Shown here: positions 16,077-26,385 of the stretch, one piece after another | Position numbering within the stretch: the stretch's first letter is position 1 | Layout of the letters: each line of letters opens with the position of its first letter | Assembly: GCA_030538235.1 (NCBI GenBank) | Contig: JAUNUJ010000010.1 | Coordinates: 1 to 64,000, forward strand | DNA: 64,000 nt | Direction of reading: 5' to 3' | Source of the DNA: Alcaligenaceae bacterium | GTDB lineage: Bacteria; Pseudomonadota; Gammaproteobacteria; Burkholderiales; Burkholderiaceae_B | Notes under the pieces: generated by a model | Databases searched by the model: none | The model's input: only the letters and a program-made list of their open reading frames with translations | What the model was told of the DNA's origin: nothing | Made by a program: the position numbers and the translations under genes

Positions 16077-17252
16077 ATGCAAAAAAAACTATTATTAGTC
16101 GCACTAGCTAGTGCCATGAGTTTAAGCCCTTTAGCCATAGCACAAGATGCTACAACACCGGTTAACAAAGGAGGTTTGCCCGGCTATGAAGTCATAGCAG
16201 CACCTGACGTTGCCAAGTTGCCACGCGTCAAACAGGAACTAGTCACTCCACCCTTCACCCCTGAGCATAGCTTAAAAAAACCTGACGGTCCTCGCATCGT
16301 TGAGATTGAAATGTATATCGATGAGCGTGAGATTGAAGTTGAGCCCGGCGTGTTTATGTGGGCCTTTACTTTCCAAGGCTCTGTACCGGGTCCACTAATC
16401 GTCGTGCACGAAGGCGACTATGTCGAATTGAAACTGATCAATCTATCTAAAAACGAGCTCGTACACAATATTGACTTTCACGCAGCCACCGGCGCTTTAG
16501 GTGGTGGTGACTTGACTTTTGTTGCACCCGGACAAGAAACCACACTTCGCTTCTTGGCTGATAAACCCGGCGTTCATATTTATCACTGCGCACCGGGTGG
16601 AGCAATGATCCCTTGGCACGTCACCCACGGCATGAATGGTGCGATCATGGTGATTCCAAAAGATGGTCTACAAGACAAAGATGGCAATCAAATTACTTAT
16701 GACAAAGCTTATTACATCGGTGAACAGGACTTCTATATTCCTAAAGATGAAAACGGTGAATACATGCGTTTCGCGACAGCCGGTGAATCTTACCCCTATG
16801 ACCGCACAGCAATGAACTCTCTAGTGCCATCGCATATCACCTTTGGTGATCGCAAAGGCGCCTATACCGGTGATAATGCGCTTACCTCATCCGTTGGCGA
16901 AACCGTCATGTTTATTCACTCTCAAGCTAACCGTTACACCTATCCTCACTTAATCGGTGGCCATGGTAATTACGTATGGGAAAGAGGTAATCTACACGAG
17001 ACACCCGCTACTGGTTTGGAGACATGGGCTATTGCAGCCGGTTCAGCTGGTGCCGCGATTTATACCTTTAAACAGCCCGGTGTGTATGTCTATTTGAACC
17101 ATAACTTGATTGAATCCATCAACTTAGGGGCAGCCGCTGAAATTAAAGTTGACGGCGTTTGGGACAACAAGTACATGGAGCAAATAACCGCGCCTTACAG
17201 TTTCGAAGCCGGTACCCACAAAAAGTGGGACGATATAGCTGGACCAAAGTAA
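16077..17252 (+). CDS. nirK: Copper-containing nitrite reductase (AniA/NirK type)
   Basis: This periplasmic enzyme reduces nitrite to nitric oxide in denitrification. It has a signal peptide (residues 1-22, ending LAIAQ) without a lipobox cysteine, so unlike Neisseria AniA it is probably soluble. Copper ligands are visible in HNIDFHAATG, in HIYHCAPGG with the type 1 Cys, in PWHVTHGMNGA with the type 1 His and Met, and in the second cupredoxin domain (YPHLIGGHG). 391 aa is normal. It heads a cluster with a SCO-type copper protein. FNR-like and NsrR-like sites lie upstream. Confidence 0.95.
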   Translation: MQKKLLLVALASAMSLSPLAIAQDATTPVNKGGLPGYEVIAAPDVAKLPRVKQELVTPPFTPEHSLKKPDGPRIVEIEMYIDEREIEVEPGVFMWAFTFQGSVPGPLIVVHEGDYVELKLINLSKNELVHNIDFHAATGALGGGDLTFVAPGQETTLRFLADKPGVHIYHCAPGGAMIPWHVTHGMNGAIMVIPKDGLQDKDGNQITYDKAYYIGEQDFYIPKDENGEYMRFATAGESYPYDRTAMNSLVPSHITFGDRKGAYTGDNALTSSVGETVMFIHSQANRYTYPHLIGGHGNYVWERGNLHETPATGLETWAIAAGSAGAAIYTFKQPGVYVYLNHNLIESINLGAAAEIKVDGVWDNKYMEQITAPYSFEAGTHKKWDDIAGPK

Positions 17253-17265
17253 TTTCACTAACCCT

Positions 17266-17313
17266 AAGCTCGCCGACAGCAAACAACTTGTTTTAAGTAA
17301 GCTCGGCGAGCTT
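17266..17313 (+). terminator. Hairpin after nirK
   Basis: AAGCTCGCCGA (17266-17276) pairs perfectly with TCGGCGAGCTT (17303-17313). It is stable but no T-run follows. It may partly stop or stabilise the nirK transcript before the SCO gene. Confidence 0.5.
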
Positions 17314-17330
17314 GGCTAAATCATGATTCA

Positions 17331-17363
17331 AGTCGTTTGACTTATAAACCAAGACAAACGACT
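17331..17363 (+). promoter_or_regulatory. Leader hairpin before the SCO gene
   Basis: AGTCGTTTG (17331-17339) pairs perfectly with CAAACGACT (17355-17363). It ends 6 bases before the AGGAG ribosome-binding site, followed by CTTTATA. It could be a weak terminator or an element that sets translation. Confidence 0.35.
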
Positions 17364-17380
17364 CTTTATAGGAGATGGAC

Positions 17381-17995
17381 ATGGCCTGTGTACAACGTAT
17401 TCAAAAAGCGTCTTTATCCCTTGTCAAATTATTTTTCTTATCTATATTACTCATCTTTTCCTTTAGCAGCCTCACCGCAAAAGCCGAGACAATTAACTTC
17501 GAATTATTCGATCCCAACGGTCCGGTTACCCAAGAAAGTTATCCCGGCAAGTTTTTACTTTTAGCTATCGGCTATACCTCGTGTCCTGACATTTGCCCTA
17601 CGACCCTGTATGAGTATGGATACACGATGAAACACTTAAAACATGCAGATATGTTGCAACCCATCTTTATCACCATTGATCCCGTTAATGATGAGGTAAA
17701 TCGTCTCAATGCCTATACGCAATACTTTGATGACCGTATCATTGGCCTGAGTGGGGAGATGGACAATATCGAAACTTTAGCTCAGCAACTGGGTGCTACC
17801 TTTGGTTACCGTCTTGACGGTCAACGCATTAGCAATCCCGAACCTGGTATGGGATACACGGTTTATCATAGCGCCATGATCTACTTGATTAATCCGGAGC
17901 GCGAACTGGTAGATGTATTTGATTACCAAATTGGCGGTGATGATTTAGTCGAAAGTGTTGATGCTCATTTAGAAGCAGCGCTCAAAAAAAGCTAA
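17381..17995 (+). CDS. SCO1/SenC family copper chaperone
   Basis: This is a thioredoxin-fold protein of the SCO family with the copper/thiol motif CPDIC (CX3C, near residues 68-72) and the distant ligand histidine in TVYHSAMIYL. An N-terminal hydrophobic segment (about residues 14-30) anchors it or acts as a signal peptide. An ATG at 17375 directly abuts the AGGAG and cannot use it, so ATG at 17381 (204 aa) is preferred. Lying between nirK and the propeller gene, it probably delivers copper to NirK rather than to cytochrome oxidase. This is inferred from position. Confidence 0.88.
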   Translation: MACVQRIQKASLSLVKLFFLSILLIFSFSSLTAKAETINFELFDPNGPVTQESYPGKFLLLAIGYTSCPDICPTTLYEYGYTMKHLKHADMLQPIFITIDPVNDEVNRLNAYTQYFDDRIIGLSGEMDNIETLAQQLGATFGYRLDGQRISNPEPGMGYTVYHSAMIYLINPERELVDVFDYQIGGDDLVESVDAHLEAALKKS

Positions 17996-18143
17996 ATCTG
18001 TATGAGCGCAGGCATTTTGCCAAAACGTTTGAATGACGCTAAGACCTGCCAGCTGAAATTGGCAACTCTTAAGCTCTAATTATCAGACGGTTAATTAGTT
18101 AAGTCACGATAGTATTTCTTAGCTCTGAGTAGGGAGAAAACTT

Positions 18144-19397
18144 ATGGATCGTCGGTTATTTATACAATGGCTAGCTAGTCTAGGTGTCGGCCTCGGCGCC
18201 AATGGCATCGCCGGCACAGCGGCCGCCCAATTACTGAAACCGGGCGCTTCAGAACTAAGCAAACTTGGTGTTGGCAACTCACTTTATCACCCTACGCGCT
18301 ACCTATTTGTGGCCTGTTCCAGCTCTTACTTTATCACCGTCTACGATATAAATACCGGTGAAAATCTGGCCTTGCTAAACTTCGGCATACGCCCTCGCAC
18401 CATAGAAATGGCGCGCGATGACTCCATGTTGGTGGTTGGTGATTATGAGGTACCACGTCTTGTGCTTTATGAGTTGGAAACCCGTACCCGTCGTGATATT
18501 GATCTGCCTTCTCCACTCTATCAGGCCTTTTTTGTACCGCAAAGCAAATTGCTTGCTATCGCCTTACGCGATCAAGTGGGGATGGTTAACTACGAAACCG
18601 GTGAGGTTCACATTTACCCTGAACGCTTTGATTCATCACAACGTGATACGCATATCTATGCTTATTACAATCTATTGTTTAGCTCCTATAGTCAGAACTA
18701 CTGGGTACTTGACGAAGAAAAACCACTGATCTACCGTCACTCTTACTTAGACCCCCACGATGAGCCATGGGAAACCATTGATTTATCAGCCCATATTCCT
18801 TCGGGTTCAGGTCTTGATGACGGCATTGCTAGTCCTGAAGACTTTATGGTTGCTCTAACAACCAAAGACGGTTCGCGCGGCTTGATTTATTTCCCCGAAA
18901 ATGGCAAGGTGCTATCCACCGGCCCGATGCATACAGCAGGCTCGACCTATAGGCCACAGATCGTTCCCTATATTGACTTCTACTCGAAACGAATCCTTTT
19001 CTCCGATTCATCGGCTCATGTTGTTATGTTTGATCTGGACCAAGGCGATGAGCCCGAGCACTATTATCTCCAGGAAAAGCATCACAGAAACTTTTCTCCA
19101 CGCCTCTTTCGAAGCGGTTGGTTGGAGCGCACCTGGATTTTAGGCGGTGACAAGGGAATCATATTTCAATCTTACGATAATCCAGAGGACTCTACCTATA
19201 TCAAATCACCTTGGGAAATCGTCGATATGTGGGTCACCGGCGATAGTAAAACCCTCTTTTACACCTTAGACGAAGGATTGCCGATGGTCTATCGTCATGA
19301 TATACGGACCCGCGAAGCCTTAGAGCCGATTCGAGTCAAAGGCGTGGTCATGGCCGCTTTATTGCGCATGGGCTCTAACAATAGTATTTGCTACTAA
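18144..19397 (+). CDS. Unrecognised Tat-exported beta-propeller protein in the nirK cluster
   Basis: I do not recognise this 417-aa protein. It begins DRRLFIQWLASLGVG, a twin-arginine signal followed by a hydrophobic stretch and an AAA cleavage region, so it is probably exported folded. The rest shows repeated beta-strand blocks with patterns such as YLFVACSSSYFITVYDINTGE and SMLVVGDYEVPRLVLYELET, like a WD40/YVTN-type propeller of six or seven blades. Cysteines are few. NirF, a cytochrome d1-family propeller of cd1 nitrite reductase systems, is a distant analogy only. GGGAG precedes the ATG. A role with NirK or copper is inferred from position. Confidence 0.6.
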   Translation: MDRRLFIQWLASLGVGLGANGIAGTAAAQLLKPGASELSKLGVGNSLYHPTRYLFVACSSSYFITVYDINTGENLALLNFGIRPRTIEMARDDSMLVVGDYEVPRLVLYELETRTRRDIDLPSPLYQAFFVPQSKLLAIALRDQVGMVNYETGEVHIYPERFDSSQRDTHIYAYYNLLFSSYSQNYWVLDEEKPLIYRHSYLDPHDEPWETIDLSAHIPSGSGLDDGIASPEDFMVALTTKDGSRGLIYFPENGKVLSTGPMHTAGSTYRPQIVPYIDFYSKRILFSDSSAHVVMFDLDQGDEPEHYYLQEKHHRNFSPRLFRSGWLERTWILGGDKGIIFQSYDNPEDSTYIKSPWEIVDMWVTGDSKTLFYTLDEGLPMVYRHDIRTREALEPIRVKGVVMAALLRMGSNNSICY

Positions 19398-19567
19398 CAT
19401 CAGTAACAATAACCACACATCTGCGTTCAATACATTCTTAACGCTCTGCTGACCAAGACTAATTTCAACAGCAGGGCTTTATGACTAATTAAAGAATGCC
19501 CTTACCATGTTGTATACTGCTAGTTTCTGTATAGCGAGCACAACATTGTTTGGCGTTTCGGGCATTC

Positions 19568-20464
19568 ATGACAAAATCCTTTACATATAAAGCACTCGAC
19601 CGATTATTCAATCTCTTAGGTAATCTCTCCCTAAAGAATCGTTTACGTGTGGGTGCTCTATTAAGCGTTGTAGCACCCGTTTTGATGAAGCGACGAGTAT
19701 CTATTGTCAAAACCAATTTACAGCTTAGTTTTCCTGATGCAAGTCAAGAACAACGCGACAGATGGTGTAAACAACATATCCGTGCCCTTTGTCAAAGTAT
19801 CGTTGATAGGGGTTTTATCTGGTATGGCCCAAAAGAAAAAATCAAAGAGCAGGTTTCTGTTACTGGTTTTGAGCATTTAGCTGAGGCTCTAGAAAAGCGG
19901 CAATCGATTATTCTTTTAGCACCTCATTTTATTGGTCTAGATGTGGCGGCTTCACGTCTATGCATGCATGCTCCTGAGAGCGCCACTATTTATACCGCTC
20001 AACGCAACCCAGACATTGACGCTATTGTTCGCAAGGGGCGGGGCCGTTTTAATAAGGCCCACCTGATTGAGCGCAAAGAGGGGGTACGCGGTATGCTAAG
20101 GTATTTAAAACAGGGAGTACCGGTTTACTATTTACCCGATATGGACTTTGGTCGAAAAGGCAGTATTTTTGTGCCCTTTTTTGGTATTCAAGCGGCTACC
20201 CTACCGACGACGGCAGTTTTAGCTGACAAATGGCAGGCCAAAATTTTCCCGGTTTATAGTCGTTGGGACCCGGAATCCGGGCATTATACGGTAGAGGTTT
20301 TACCCGCCCTAGAGAACTTTCCCGGCGATCAAACAGTCGAACAAGCAACCGCCTCTATCAATCAACTAATTGAAACGCTGATTTTGCGTGACCCTAGTCA
20401 ATACTATTGGGTACATAGACGCTTTAAAACTCGCCCCGATCCGGACGAGCCGAAATATTACTAA
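19568..20464 (+). CDS. Lipid A acyltransferase (LpxL/HtrB family)
   Basis: This is a membrane-associated acyltransferase that adds a secondary fatty acid to lipid A. The catalytic HX4D motif is in APHFIGLDVAASRL (near residue 120), followed by the family segments NPDIDAIVRKGRGRF and PDMDFGRKGSIFVPFFG. The open frame extends six codons to a TTG at 19550, but the ATG at 19568 (298 aa) fits the family. Whether it adds laurate or myristate cannot be told. An lpxL-type gene next to metK is common in related bacteria; here the nirK cluster lies between them. Confidence 0.88.
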   Translation: MTKSFTYKALDRLFNLLGNLSLKNRLRVGALLSVVAPVLMKRRVSIVKTNLQLSFPDASQEQRDRWCKQHIRALCQSIVDRGFIWYGPKEKIKEQVSVTGFEHLAEALEKRQSIILLAPHFIGLDVAASRLCMHAPESATIYTAQRNPDIDAIVRKGRGRFNKAHLIERKEGVRGMLRYLKQGVPVYYLPDMDFGRKGSIFVPFFGIQAATLPTTAVLADKWQAKIFPVYSRWDPESGHYTVEVLPALENFPGDQTVEQATASINQLIETLILRDPSQYYWVHRRFKTRPDPDEPKYY

Positions 20465-20500
20465 TAAGTGTGTCGCTGCACTTCTGCTCGGAGATTCATA

Positions 20501-22138
20501 GTGCAAAAACTATATCGTATTTTTTTAAGTCTATTATTTCTTGTGCTGAGTGCCTTTAGTTTGTCGGCCCAAAGCTTTAGCTTGGGGGGCAAAGAACACG
20601 TCGGTCCACGAATTGAAAAACTCGAGGATTTTCAAGGCAACAAAGCGAGTAAGCATCTACAACAAGGTCGCCCCACCTTGGTTAAATTCTGGGCTAGTTG
20701 GTGTCCACTCTGTTTAGCGACCTTAGAAGAAACTCGTGACTGGCGCCTCGATCCAGATTTTAACGGGACTAATATCATCACTCTCGCCTCACCGGGTTAT
20801 TTAAATGAACAAGCTCCCAAAGACTTTAGACAATGGTATAGCGGGGTTAATTTTGACAATTTACCGGTGATTGTTAATGATGGTGGAGAGTTGACTCGTG
20901 AAATCGGCGTCTCGGCGTACCCTAGTTGGGGCTTAATTGACGCGCAGGGTCGCTTACAACGAGTGGTTAAAGGTCATATCAGCAAAGAACAAGCCCTCGG
21001 TTTGATTGCTGATAAGGACTTTGTGATTGAACGCGCGGCCCCCTCTTTCTATCGACCGACTCAGACAACAGCAGAGCAACAAAAGGACAAGGCAAATCTT
21101 ATGGATACCAAGGAAATTTATTTAGCAGGTGGCTGCTTTTGGGGTGTAGAAGCTTATTTTGAGCGCATCCCCGGCATCGTTGATGCGGTTTCAGGTTATG
21201 CCAACGGCAAGACCCGTAACCCCACCTACGAACAAGTTATTTATATGAATACCGGCCATGCAGAAACAGTCAAAGTGGTTTATGACCCTCAACGCATTGA
21301 TTTGGAAACCATACTGCGTCATTTCTTCCGCATCATTGACCCTACCAGCTTAAACCGTCAGGGCAACGATCGCGGCACCCAATATCGCTCCGGCATTTAC
21401 TATACCGACCCGGCTGAAGCACCTTTAATTGCAGCAGCCCTAGAGCGTGAGCAAAGCAAATGGAGCCGACCGATTGTGGTTGAAAATACGCTCTTAACTG
21501 CCTTTGACGACGCGGAGGAGTACCACCAGGACTATCTGGCCAAGAACCCTAATGGCTATTGTCATGTGGACTTAAACTTAGTCGATAAGCCATTAGCCGA
21601 GGAAAAATTAGAATTAAATATTCAACGTGGGGACAATACTAAAGCCATGCAAGATGCCACAACAAACAAAGATGTCCTTATTAATCCTCAGGACTACCAC
21701 GTACCTACCGAGGAGGAATTACGTCAGACTTTAAGCCCTTTATCCTATCAGGTTACACGTCAAGACGCCACTGAGAGAGCCTACACTCACGCCTACGACA
21801 GTTTGTATGAGCCGGGCATTTACGTGGATATTGTTAGCGGCGAACCCCTTTTTAGCTCAGATGATAAGTACGACGCCGGTTGTGGTTGGCCATCGTTTAC
21901 TAAACCGATTGTGCCGGAGGTAGTGACTGAACATTTAGACACTGCCTTTAATATGCAGCGCATAGAGACTCGCAGTCGTGTCTCTGATTCTCACTTAGGT
22001 CATGTCTTCCCTGATGGCCCACGCGATCGCGGCGGTTTACGTTATTGCATCAATGGCGCAGCCTTAAAATTTATACCTAAAGCGGAAATGACCGCAGCGG
22101 GCTATGGTCATTTATTGCACTTGGTAAGCGACCAGTAA
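20501..22138 (+). CDS. msrAB: Thioredoxin-MsrA-MsrB fusion (PilB-type methionine sulfoxide reductase)
   Basis: This three-domain protein repairs oxidised methionines in exported proteins. A signal peptide (residues 1-24, ending FSLSAQ) is followed by a thioredoxin-like domain with CPLC at 68-71. Then comes MsrA with GGCFWG (near 210-215, catalytic Cys) and MsrB ending with [11 protein letters not shown] (catalytic Cys near 516). The order and sequence match Neisseria PilB/MsrAB. A GTG at 20468 also opens the frame, but GTG at 20501, with CGGAG 7 bases upstream, gives a clean signal peptide (545 aa). It is probably periplasmic, electrons reaching it from a DsbD-like protein. Confidence 0.94.
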   Translation: MQKLYRIFLSLLFLVLSAFSLSAQSFSLGGKEHVGPRIEKLEDFQGNKASKHLQQGRPTLVKFWASWCPLCLATLEETRDWRLDPDFNGTNIITLASPGYLNEQAPKDFRQWYSGVNFDNLPVIVNDGGELTREIGVSAYPSWGLIDAQGRLQRVVKGHISKEQALGLIADKDFVIERAAPSFYRPTQTTAEQQKDKANLMDTKEIYLAGGCFWGVEAYFERIPGIVDAVSGYANGKTRNPTYEQVIYMNTGHAETVKVVYDPQRIDLETILRHFFRIIDPTSLNRQGNDRGTQYRSGIYYTDPAEAPLIAAALEREQSKWSRPIVVENTLLTAFDDAEEYHQDYLAKNPNGYCHVDLNLVDKPLAEEKLELNIQRGDNTKAMQDATTNKDVLINPQDYHVPTEEELRQTLSPLSYQVTRQDATERAYTHAYDSLYEPGIYVDIVSGEPLFSSDDKYDAGCGWPSFTKPIVPEVVTEHLDTAFNMQRIETRSRVSDSHLGHVFPDGPRDRGGLRYCINGAALKFIPKAEMTAAGYGHLLHLVSDQ

Positions 22139-22139
22139 A

Positions 22140-23108
22140 ATGACTCAAAAACTCAGCCTTGAACAACTCAATCAATGGTTGGATTATCTGCATAGCCAGA
22201 GACGCTGCTCTGAACACACCATCGCTGCTTATCGGCGCGATCTTAAGCTACTGATTGAGCTCTTTCCTGAGAAAAATCTAGAAGAGCTCAGTCATGACTT
22301 ATTACGCAGTGCAGTGGCTCGTCTACATGCGCGCGACTATAGCCCGCGCTCACTCGCCCGAATTGTCGCTGCTTGGCGTTCTTTTTATCAATGGTTAAGC
22401 GGAAAAGTGGCACTCAAAAGCAATCCGGCGAGCCATCTTAAAACGCCTAAAGTTGGCCGTCCTTTGCCCAAAGCGATGACGGTTGAGCAGACCATGGTTT
22501 TTCTGGATCGCAGTCAACAACTGAGTAGTTCAACTGAACCTAAAGACCGTTGCGATATCGCCATGTTTGAATTGCTCTATAGCAGTGGTTTACGTTTATC
22601 GGAATTAGTGCAACTTGACTATCAATACCGTAAAACAGACAATTACGAATCCCAAGGCTGGCTCGATCTTGAAGAGAAAGAAATCAAAGTCATTGGTAAG
22701 GGCAATAAAACACGTCTTGTCCCCTTGGGTGGCAAAGCCGCCGAAGCAATTCGCCATTGGTTAGAAAAACGTGACTTTTGCTTAGCTTACGACGCCACTG
22801 ATAGCGACAAAGCTGCCTTGTTTTTAGGGGTCAGGGGCCGTCGTATCAACCCACGCGCCGTGCAACTTAGATTAAAAGAAATGGCCTTAAAAACCGGTGC
22901 AGACAGTTCAATTCACCCGCATATGATGCGTCATAGTTTTGCCAGTCATATGCTGCAATCAGCGCAAGATTTACGGGCGGTGCAAGAGTTACTCGGGCAT
23001 AGCAATATTTCTACTACACAGATTTATACTCGCTTGGATTTCCAACATTTAGCCAAGGCCTATGATGCGGCCCACCCTAGGGCACAAAGGAAAGACAAGA
23101 AGTCTTAG
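22140..23108 (+). CDS. xerC: Site-specific tyrosine recombinase XerC
   Basis: With XerD this enzyme resolves chromosome dimers at dif. The N-terminal SAM-like domain spans about residues 8-95. The catalytic residues are Arg in SSGLRLSEL, Lys in VIGKGNKTR, HMMRHSFASHML with the H-x-x-R pair, His in LGHSNISTT and the nucleophile Tyr in QIYTRLDF. The ending FQHLAKAYDAAHPRAQRK is typical of XerC rather than XerD. It starts one base after the msrAB stop. 322 aa is a little longer than usual, through a short insertion around YRKTDNYESQGW. Confidence 0.93.
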   Translation: MTQKLSLEQLNQWLDYLHSQRRCSEHTIAAYRRDLKLLIELFPEKNLEELSHDLLRSAVARLHARDYSPRSLARIVAAWRSFYQWLSGKVALKSNPASHLKTPKVGRPLPKAMTVEQTMVFLDRSQQLSSSTEPKDRCDIAMFELLYSSGLRLSELVQLDYQYRKTDNYESQGWLDLEEKEIKVIGKGNKTRLVPLGGKAAEAIRHWLEKRDFCLAYDATDSDKAALFLGVRGRRINPRAVQLRLKEMALKTGADSSIHPHMMRHSFASHMLQSAQDLRAVQELLGHSNISTTQIYTRLDFQHLAKAYDAAHPRAQRKDKKS

Positions 23109-23134
23109 TATTTAGGGTTATTTCATTTAAATGA

Positions 23135-23167
23135 TTAAGGGCTTGCTCAAATAGAGCAAGCCCTTAA
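23135..23167. terminator. Bidirectional terminator between xerC and the metQ-like gene
   Basis: TTAAGGGCTTGCTC pairs perfectly with GAGCAAGCCCTTAA around five bases. AT-rich sequence flanks both sides, so it can serve the two convergent genes. Confidence 0.8.
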
Positions 23168-23187
23168 TAAATAGAGTTGATATAGGT

Positions 23188-23991
23188 TTAGGGTGCCTTA
23201 ACCGGAATCACTGTCCCCTGATACTTATCTTCGATAAATTTCAAGGTCTCAGCACTCTGCCAAACCGCATTAAGCTTTTTTATGGCTTCACTATCCTGAT
23301 TATCTTCACGGCTAGCACAAAGATTCGCGTAGGGAGAATCTGTATCTTCCATAAATAGGCTGTCACGCTTTGGATTTAAATTTGCATCCAGTGCATAGTT
23401 AGTATTAATAACCGCCAAGTCAACATCACTCATAACACGGGGGATGGTTGCCGCTTCCAACTCAACAAACTTCAACTTTTGAGGGTTTTCGGCCACGTCA
23501 CGTGACGTGGCAAATAAATCGTCAGGATCTTTTAAAGTAATCAAGCCGGCCTTTTGCAATAGCAACAAAGCACGTGCGCCATTTGTGGTGTCAGAGGGAA
23601 TGGCGACTGAAGCGCCCTTTTTCAGCTCATCCATGGATTTGATTTTAGTAGAATAAGCACCTAGCGGCAGAATATACATATAGCCCTGCGGCACGAGATT
23701 CTGGCCTTCATTTTTATTAAAAGAATCCAAATGCGGCATGTGTTGAAAGCAATTCATATCAATCTGCTTTTCCACAACCTGCTGATTGGGCTGAATAAAA
23801 TCGGTAAATACGTGTACCTTTAAGTCCACGCCCTGTTCCGCCATTTGTGCCGTCATAAACTCTAAAATCTCCGCAGCCGGTACCGGTGTTGCGGCGACGC
23901 TCAATGTCTGATTCGCTGAGGCTACACTAAAACCCAATAAGGCACTTAGACCGAAAGCGCTCAGAGTGAAAGTCACATATTTTTTCATCAT
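23188..23991 (-). CDS. MetQ/NlpA-family substrate-binding protein (orphan)
   Basis: This is the periplasmic binding protein type of methionine ABC importers. Residues 1-26 are a signal peptide ending SVASA. No lipobox cysteine follows, so it is likely soluble, unlike classic MetQ lipoproteins. Family features are NCFQHMPHLDSFN, IPSDTTNGARALLLL and LAVINTNYALDA. No metN ATPase or metI permease lies beside it, so the rest of the transporter must be encoded elsewhere or be shared. The ligand (methionine or another amino acid) is not certain. AGGAAT precedes the ATG. Confidence 0.85.
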   Translation of the reverse strand: MMKKYVTFTLSAFGLSALLGFSVASANQTLSVAATPVPAAEILEFMTAQMAEQGVDLKVHVFTDFIQPNQQVVEKQIDMNCFQHMPHLDSFNKNEGQNLVPQGYMYILPLGAYSTKIKSMDELKKGASVAIPSDTTNGARALLLLQKAGLITLKDPDDLFATSRDVAENPQKLKFVELEAATIPRVMSDVDLAVINTNYALDANLNPKRDSLFMEDTDSPYANLCASREDNQDSEAIKKLNAVWQSAETLKFIEDKYQGTVIPVKAP

Positions 23992-24006
23992 ATTCCTAAG
24001 GTAATT

Positions 24007-24288
24007 TTATTTTTCTTCTGCTTTCAGCTGAGCAGTGGTTTCTGCAGCAATCGACTGAGCGGCCTCTTCGGCTTCATCAGCGGCCATTTTGACAGCACCT
24101 GCGGTACCGACGATAGCCGCACCGTCTTGAGCCTTTCTGAGCTTCCCGTCAGAACTAAAGGCCTCAGGGTACTTTTTGCGAAAATGATTCGCCAACATCT
24201 TCATAGCGACCAAGTGAATAACCACTAAAAAGATCACTAAAACTAAGGCGACCCAAAGAATATTTGGATAAGACAACAATGAACTCAT
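24007..24288 (-). CDS. Small single-pass membrane protein
   Basis: I do not recognise this 93-aa protein. Residues 10-32 form one hydrophobic helix (WVALVLVIFLVVIHLVAMK), followed by a basic stretch (FRKKYPEAF) and a C-terminal half rich in Ala and Glu (ADEAEEAAQSIAAETT) that probably forms a helix in the cytoplasm. It lies between panC and the metQ-like gene with short gaps (14 and 15 bp), so it is probably co-transcribed. It has no cysteines or catalytic motif. Confidence 0.6.
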   Translation of the reverse strand: MSSLLSYPNILWVALVLVIFLVVIHLVAMKMLANHFRKKYPEAFSSDGKLRKAQDGAAIVGTAGAVKMAADEAEEAAQSIAAETTAQLKAEEK

Positions 24289-24302
24289 GGATAGTAATCC
24301 TC

Positions 24303-26034
<1,732 letters not shown>

Positions 26035-26061
26035 TTAGGTGGTGCGATAAGAAATCAGGAC

Positions 26062-26250
26062 TTATTTGTTGTGATAAACATAAGGCTTTTGAGGCACTCG
26101 AGCTGCTTTGTATTGCTCCTGCATCTCTAAATCGATTTTCTTGTCCCACAAGCGGTGACGACCCTCACGCTGACGCTGTTCGGTCTCAGGATGATCTTTT
26201 TTGTATTGTTTGATGAACTGAGTCACCTCAGAAACGTAACTTCCCATCAT
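26062..26250 (-). CDS. DUF3460 family protein
   Basis: This 62-aa protein has the pattern YVSEVTQFIKQ near the N-terminus, GRHRLWDK in the middle and the ending ARVPQKPYVYHN, which matches the betaproteobacterial DUF3460 family. It is soluble and highly charged. Its function is unknown. The family is often found next to scpA-panC, as here, which supports the lineage call. Two ATGs at the start are in frame; AAAGGAAAT upstream serves either. Confidence 0.85.
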   Translation of the reverse strand: MMGSYVSEVTQFIKQYKKDHPETEQRQREGRHRLWDKKIDLEMQEQYKAARVPQKPYVYHNK

Positions 26251-26385
26251 ATTTCCTTTTAGAAAAGTAACAACAAATATTACTAAAGTTTACCAGAAAG
26301 CTAAGCCTGAGCTAAGATAAAAGGTTGCTATTACTGTTAAAATCATCTAGTAAATAGTTTATTTATCGCTTTTTATCGGGCAACA

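Noticed and set aside
22140-23108. Integrase of a mobile element
   Set aside because: The C-terminus and context match core XerC. No attachment repeats or cargo genes are seen.
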